From: Geobacter sp.
Lineage (GTDB): Bacteria > Desulfobacterota > Desulfuromonadia > Geobacterales > Geobacteraceae
Reading direction: 5' to 3'
NCBI GenBank assembly: GCA_003490025.1
Contig: DNJC01000086.1
Span: 1-26,078, forward strand
Length of the DNA: 26,078 bases
Position 1 is the first letter of the stretch. Every line of letters starts with the position of its first letter. Positions 23,047 through 26,078 of the stretch are shown here, piece by piece. The notes beneath the pieces are model-generated. The model did no database searches and was not told where the DNA came from. It saw only the letters and a list, made by a program, of their open reading frames with translations. Position numbers and translations under genes: made by a program.

Positions 23047-23054
23047 GCCGATAA
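23047..23054 (+). promoter_or_regulatory. Sigma-28-like -10 element upstream of the receiver-HD-GYP gene
   Basis: GCCGATAA, a perfect flagellar-sigma -10, lies 46 bases before the start codon. The -35 position (15 bases upstream, TATT at 23028-23031) is poor compared with TAAA. Its context matches the minus-strand element at 22641-22667 over TGCTGCCGATA. The rest of the 224-base spacer (22877-23100) shows nothing else recognisable. Confidence 0.35.
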
Positions 23055-23100
23055 GTACTCCGGTAATCGCTTAATGAGCCAATCGGGGGGAGAGGTACGA

Positions 23101-24078
23101 ATGCCGGACAAACAGTCGACACGCGAAACGGTCCTGTTCGTCGATGACGAGAAAAGCTACCTGGCCTACACCAGCGGCCTCTTCGAGAACAGGGGGCTGA
23201 ACGTCCTGACCGCAGGGTCGGCGCTGGAGGCCCTGGAGATCGTCGAGACGAACTCGGTCGCCGTGGTGGTGTCGGACAACGAGATGCCGGGGATGCGGGG
23301 GATCGAGCTTTTATCGCGGATAAAGGAGGTGTCGCCGCACACGGTGAAGATCATGATGACCGGGAGCGCGGACCTTTCCACCACGCTTGCCGCCATCAAC
23401 AGCGGCGAGGTGTTCCGCTTCGTGCTGAAGCCGTGGAAGAAGGCGGAGATGCTGCGCGCGGTGAAGGACGGCATCCGCAGGTATCGGGTGCTGCAGGCGA
23501 TCAAGCGGGAGGACGAGTTCATCCTGCACTCGCTGGCCCAGACCATCGAGCTGAAGGACGCCTCCACCAAAGGGCACTGCGACAGGGTCGCCACCCTCGC
23601 ACTGAAAATATCCGACGCGCTCGGGATCCCGGAGGATCTGCGTCAGGAGATCAGGTACGGGAGCTGGCTCCATGACTGCGGCAAGATCGGGATCCCCGAG
23701 GCTATCCTGAACGCGGAGCGCGCGCTGACCGAGGAGGAGTTCAAGATCGTCATGAAGCACCCGGAATGGGGGTGCGAGGTGGTGCGCAAGGCGAACCTCT
23801 CCAAGACGGTCCAGGATATCGTGCTGTACCACCACGAGCGCTTCGACGGCAAGGGATACCCGTTCCAACTGGAGGGGAAGCAGATTCCGCTGGAGGCGCA
23901 GGTAGTGGCGACCGCCGACATCTGCGACGCCCTGACCATGGACCGTCCCTACCGCAAAGGGTTCAGCCGCGAGGAAGTCGTCTGGACCATGAACGAGATG
24001 AGGGGAGCGAACCTCGCCCCGAAGCTGGTGGAGGTCCTTTTCGCGATACTGGCAGAAGAGGCGGAACCGGAAGAGTAA
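23101..24078 (+). CDS. Response regulator with HD-GYP output (RpfG-like)
   Basis: 325 aa. The ATG at 23101 is chosen because GGGGGGAGAGG lies just upstream and the receiver begins directly after it; the frame is open further upstream without support. The receiver domain (about 9-125) has the acidic pair Asp15/Asp16, phosphoacceptor Asp59 (VVVSDNEMPG), Thr87 and Lys110. The HD-GYP domain (about 140-320) has HD (191-192, HDCGKIGIPE), HHE (244-246) and GYP (252-254, GKGYP), followed by DICDALTMDRPYR. All residues are present, so it should be a phosphorylation-controlled c-di-GMP phosphodiesterase. No histidine kinase is adjacent. CheX encoded nearby could act on this receiver. Confidence 0.93.
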   Translation: MPDKQSTRETVLFVDDEKSYLAYTSGLFENRGLNVLTAGSALEALEIVETNSVAVVVSDNEMPGMRGIELLSRIKEVSPHTVKIMMTGSADLSTTLAAINSGEVFRFVLKPWKKAEMLRAVKDGIRRYRVLQAIKREDEFILHSLAQTIELKDASTKGHCDRVATLALKISDALGIPEDLRQEIRYGSWLHDCGKIGIPEAILNAERALTEEEFKIVMKHPEWGCEVVRKANLSKTVQDIVLYHHERFDGKGYPFQLEGKQIPLEAQVVATADICDALTMDRPYRKGFSREEVVWTMNEMRGANLAPKLVEVLFAILAEEAEPEE

Positions 24079-24133
24079 ACCAAGCCCCCCAGCCGTCCCC
24101 CCCATCAAGCCTCAGCCTTCCCCCCCATAGACG

Positions 24134-24159
24134 AAAAAAGAGGAGCCGACTTCAGCTCC
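24134..24159 (-). terminator. Terminator of the PDZ-glutaredoxin operon
   Basis: On the minus strand GGAGC/GCTCC with an 8-base loop is followed by TCTTTTTT. The stem is short, but the T-run is good and it lies 27 bases after the glutaredoxin-like stop. Confidence 0.6.
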
Positions 24160-24185
24160 CCCGTATATCCGCACCCGTTATCGGG

Positions 24186-24551
24186 CTACTTCTTCCTGTA
24201 CTGCTCCAGCGCCTTCAAGACGCGCTTCTCGTCGAACCCCTTCAGCACCTGTGCGTCGTCGCCTATGACGATGACCGGGACACCCTGGCTTTTGTACTTG
24301 CCGGTCACCAGTTCCATCGCCTCGCTGTCCAGTTCGACGTCCCGGTTGATGAACGGGATATCGTTCCTGGTGAAGAACTCCTTCGCCGCCTTGCAGTGAG
24401 GGCACCACGAGGTGGAGAAAAGGACGATCTTGGGATACTTCTTCTCCGTCTCGTGCTGCCCGAGCGGGCTCTGAGGCAGTTGGTCGGCAGATATGCCGGG
24501 AAGCGGAAGCAAAAGGGAAAAGGCCAGAACTGCTGCAAGTATCAAGCGCAT
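24186..24551 (-). CDS. Periplasmic glutaredoxin/thioredoxin-fold protein
   Basis: 121 aa. A signal peptide (about 1-22, ending GISA) directs it to the periplasm. The redox-fold domain (about 40-120) has the active site WCPHC (Cys50, Cys53), a following AAKEFF helix, and the cis-Pro loop GVPVIVIG (Pro92). The short form and the 'SQGVPVIVIGDDAQVLKGF' end resemble the glutaredoxin/NrdH-type subgroup more than classical thioredoxin or DsbA. It probably reduces or isomerises disulphides, perhaps in cytochrome maturation. The ATG is 1 base after the stop of the PDZ gene and its ribosome site lies inside that gene, so the two are translationally coupled. Confidence 0.88.
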   Translation of the reverse strand: MRLILAAVLAFSLLLPLPGISADQLPQSPLGQHETEKKYPKIVLFSTSWCPHCKAAKEFFTRNDIPFINRDVELDSEAMELVTGKYKSQGVPVIVIGDDAQVLKGFDEKRVLKALEQYRKK

Positions 24552-24552
24552 G

Positions 24553-24942
24553 TCACTCCCCCTTGTGCCGTTCTTTTCTCCCGGCGGCGGTCGTCAGCTG
24601 CCGCCTGATCAGGTTGAAGCTCAGGGTCTTGGTTTTTCCCGGCCGTCTCACCAGGATCAGGACCGGCGTCCCCGCCTTTCCACGCAGGCGGCGATCGACG
24701 ATGAACTTGAAGTCGCTCCCCAGGGTCGGCGTCCCGTCGACCTGGGTAATTATGTCCCCTGGTTTTATTCCCGCAAGGTGCGCCGGCCCTCCCACGACCA
24801 GTTGCCGCACCATGATGGTGCCGTCGGCCCGGGGAACGCCGTCGATCCCTACCCCGCCGAAAGCGGAGGCGGAGTTCCCTCCCCACGCGACAGAGGCGCA
24901 AAGAAGGATGCAGATCAACAGGATGTAGAGGATCTTCATCAT
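24553..24942 (-). CDS. Small secreted PDZ-domain protein
   Basis: 129 aa. An N-terminal hydrophobic signal (about 4-20) is followed by a single PDZ domain (about 28-112) with the carboxylate-loop-like GGVGID and the typical GPAHLAGIKPGDIITQVDG (52-70), as in HtrA or GspC-type PDZ modules. No protease triad or other domain is present, so it should be a stand-alone peptide-binding module in the periplasm. It starts at tandem ATG codons with no clear ribosome site. The predicted promoter is so close that the leader would be under 10 bases. It forms an operon with the glutaredoxin-like gene. The partner is unknown. Confidence 0.85.
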   Translation of the reverse strand: MMKILYILLICILLCASVAWGGNSASAFGGVGIDGVPRADGTIMVRQLVVGGPAHLAGIKPGDIITQVDGTPTLGSDFKFIVDRRLRGKAGTPVLILVRRPGKTKTLSFNLIRRQLTTAAGRKERHKGE

Positions 24943-24952
24943 GGGTCGTCAA

Positions 24953-24979
24953 CTTATACGACCCCGCCCCGGCTGTCAA
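24953..24979 (-). promoter_or_regulatory. Sigma-70 promoter of the PDZ-glutaredoxin operon
   Basis: On the minus strand TTGACA (24979-24974), 15 bases, TATAAG (24958-24953). Both hexamers are good but the spacer is short. Transcription would start only a few bases before the PDZ ATG, implying a nearly leaderless mRNA. Confidence 0.45.
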
Positions 24980-24987
24980 CTATGCTT

Positions 24988-25016
24988 TTGCCGTCCCAAC
25001 GGCTCTATGCTATAAG
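24988..25016 (+). promoter_or_regulatory. Sigma-70 promoter of asnS
   Basis: TTGCCG (24988-24993), 17 bases, TATAAG (25011-25016), with a TG one base before the -10. A small dyad (GCCGT/ACGGC) lies over the end of the -35 and the spacer. It is back to back with the PDZ operon promoter, whose -35 is 8 bases away. Confidence 0.55.
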
Positions 25017-25049
25017 TAAAGCTTTCCAACCGGAGGAGGGGCAACCGAC

Positions 25050-26078
25050 ATGGCAGTCAGAACCAGGGTGAAGCAGGTAGTGAGCGAAGGGAATCCCGGA
25101 GATACCTACATCGTCAAAGGGTGGGCGCGGACGGTCAGAAGCGGCAAGGGGGTGACCTTCATCTCCCTCAACGACGGTTCCACGCTGGCGGGGATCCAGG
25201 TGGTCGCCGAGCTGGAGCTTCCGAACTACGAGGATCTGACCGGTCTCGGCACCGGGAGCGCCATCGCCGTCACCGGTGTGCTGCAGGAGTCCCCGGCCGC
25301 CGGGCAGGCGCTGGAACTGAAGGCCCTTTCGGTCGAGGTCGTGGGGGAGGCGGACCAGGAGTACCCGATGCAGAAGAAGCGGCACAGCTTCGAGTACCTG
25401 CGCACCATCGCCCACATGAGGGTCCGCAGCAACACCTTCGGAGCCGTCTTCCGGGTACGCTCCGCGCTGGCCCAGGAGGTGCACCGGTTCTTTGCCGAGC
25501 GGGGCTTTCTCTACGTGCATACCCCCATCATCACGGCCAACGACTGCGAGGGGGCGGGGGAGCTTTTCCGCGTCACCACCCTCGACATGGCCAACCCGCC
25601 GCTTTGCGAGGAGGGGGTGGATTACTCCGGCGATTTCTTCGGCAGGGCCACCGGGCTCACCGTCAGCGGGCAGTTGGAGGGGGAGCTCTTCGCCCAGGCC
25701 TTTTCCGACATCTACACCTTCGGACCGACCTTTCGCGCCGAGAACTCCAACACCGCGCGCCACGCCGCCGAGTTCTGGATGATCGAACCGGAGATGGCCT
25801 TTGCCGACCTCTCCGACGACGCCGACCTCGCCGAGGCGTTTTTGAAGAGGCTCTGCAGTTTCGCCCTGGAGAGCTGCGGCGAGGACATGAGGTTCTTCAA
25901 CGCGCAGATCGACAAGGGGCTGATAGAGAGGATCGAGGGGGTTGCCAGGGCGTCTTTCGCGCGGATGGACTACGGCGAGGCGATCGAGCGTCTGAAAAAG
26001 GCGCCGGTCTCGTTCCAGTTTCCCGTGGAGTGGGGGCTCGACCTGCAGTCCGAGCACGAGCGTTACCTGACGGAACAG
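25050..26078 (+). CDS. asnS: Asparaginyl-tRNA synthetase (5' part; runs off the window)
   Basis: The first 343 codons are present and open to the last base of the window; full enzymes have about 430-470 residues. An N-terminal OB-fold anticodon-binding domain (about 15-105) precedes the class II catalytic core. The core includes class II motif 2, FRAENSNTARHAAEFWMIEP (about 227-246), and ATGLTVSGQLEGE (about 200-212). Motif 3 is expected beyond the window. ENSNT and the general layout point to AsnRS rather than AspRS. GGAGGAGGGG lies 8 bases before the ATG. The enzyme charges tRNA-Asn with asparagine in the cytoplasm. No truncation or frameshift is seen. Confidence 0.95.
   Translation, partial: MAVRTRVKQVVSEGNPGDTYIVKGWARTVRSGKGVTFISLNDGSTLAGIQVVAELELPNYEDLTGLGTGSAIAVTGVLQESPAAGQALELKALSVEVVGEADQEYPMQKKRHSFEYLRTIAHMRVRSNTFGAVFRVRSALAQEVHRFFAERGFLYVHTPIITANDCEGAGELFRVTTLDMANPPLCEEGVDYSGDFFGRATGLTVSGQLEGELFAQAFSDIYTFGPTFRAENSNTARHAAEFWMIEPEMAFADLSDDADLAEAFLKRLCSFALESCGEDMRFFNAQIDKGLIERIEGVARASFARMDYGEAIERLKKAPVSFQFPVEWGLDLQSEHERYLTEQ

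Overview
The window reads as chromosomal housekeeping DNA from a high-GC member of the Geobacterales (Desulfuromonadota), most like Geobacter, Citrifermentans or Geomonas. That placement is inferred from the mix of families: a GspE-type pilus ATPase, menaquinone-type UbiE/MenG, one-chain [4Fe-4S] class I fumarase, a FadL porin, an NtrY-like kinase, HD-GYP/CheX proteins and a sigma-54 promoter. No tRNA, rRNA, CRISPR array, transposase or prophage gene was seen.

Layout. A GspE/PilB ATPase (minus) is divergent from a phasin/UbiK-like small protein overlapping ubiB. Next come lpxC, behind a well-formed sigma-54 promoter, then an NtrY-like sensor kinase without NtrX in the window, a large AsmA-family protein and a small OB-like lipoprotein. 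On the minus strand follow a cobalamin-type radical SAM/TPR protein, a LysM-NlpC/P60 hydrolase with a near-consensus sigma-70 promoter, and a diadenylate cyclase (CdaA) fused to a YbbR-like domain. Then come ubiE (+), a small SAM methyltransferase (-), an 87-aa orphan (+), a FadL porin (+) and class I fumarase (+). The right end holds a signalling cluster: CheX and HD-GYP (minus operon), a 59-aa MerR-like HTH protein, and a receiver-HD-GYP regulator (+). After it are a periplasmic glutaredoxin-like protein with a PDZ protein (minus operon) and the 5' three quarters of asnS.

How they fit together. Envelope biogenesis (lpxC, asmA-like, nlpC, cdaA, fadL) and menaquinone metabolism (ubiB with its small partner, ubiE) dominate the left and centre. 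Two HD-GYP proteins and a CheX phosphatase form a c-di-GMP/chemotaxis group. Sigma-28-like -10 elements lie before both HD-GYP genes, suggesting co-regulation with motility.

The least expected feature is a set of degenerate short tandem arrays at gene 3' ends: 6-mers of form GRTNNA (four arrays), a 7-mer (GGGRCTR) and a 9-mer (KGACRGGTC). Each starts at or within a few bases of a stop codon, and between ubiE and the methyltransferase two hexamer arrays face each other. The other points of note are the CdaA-YbbR fusion, the UbiK-like/UbiB pair, the sigma-54 promoter of lpxC and several perfect dyads over promoters. Nothing amounts to a demonstrated new system.
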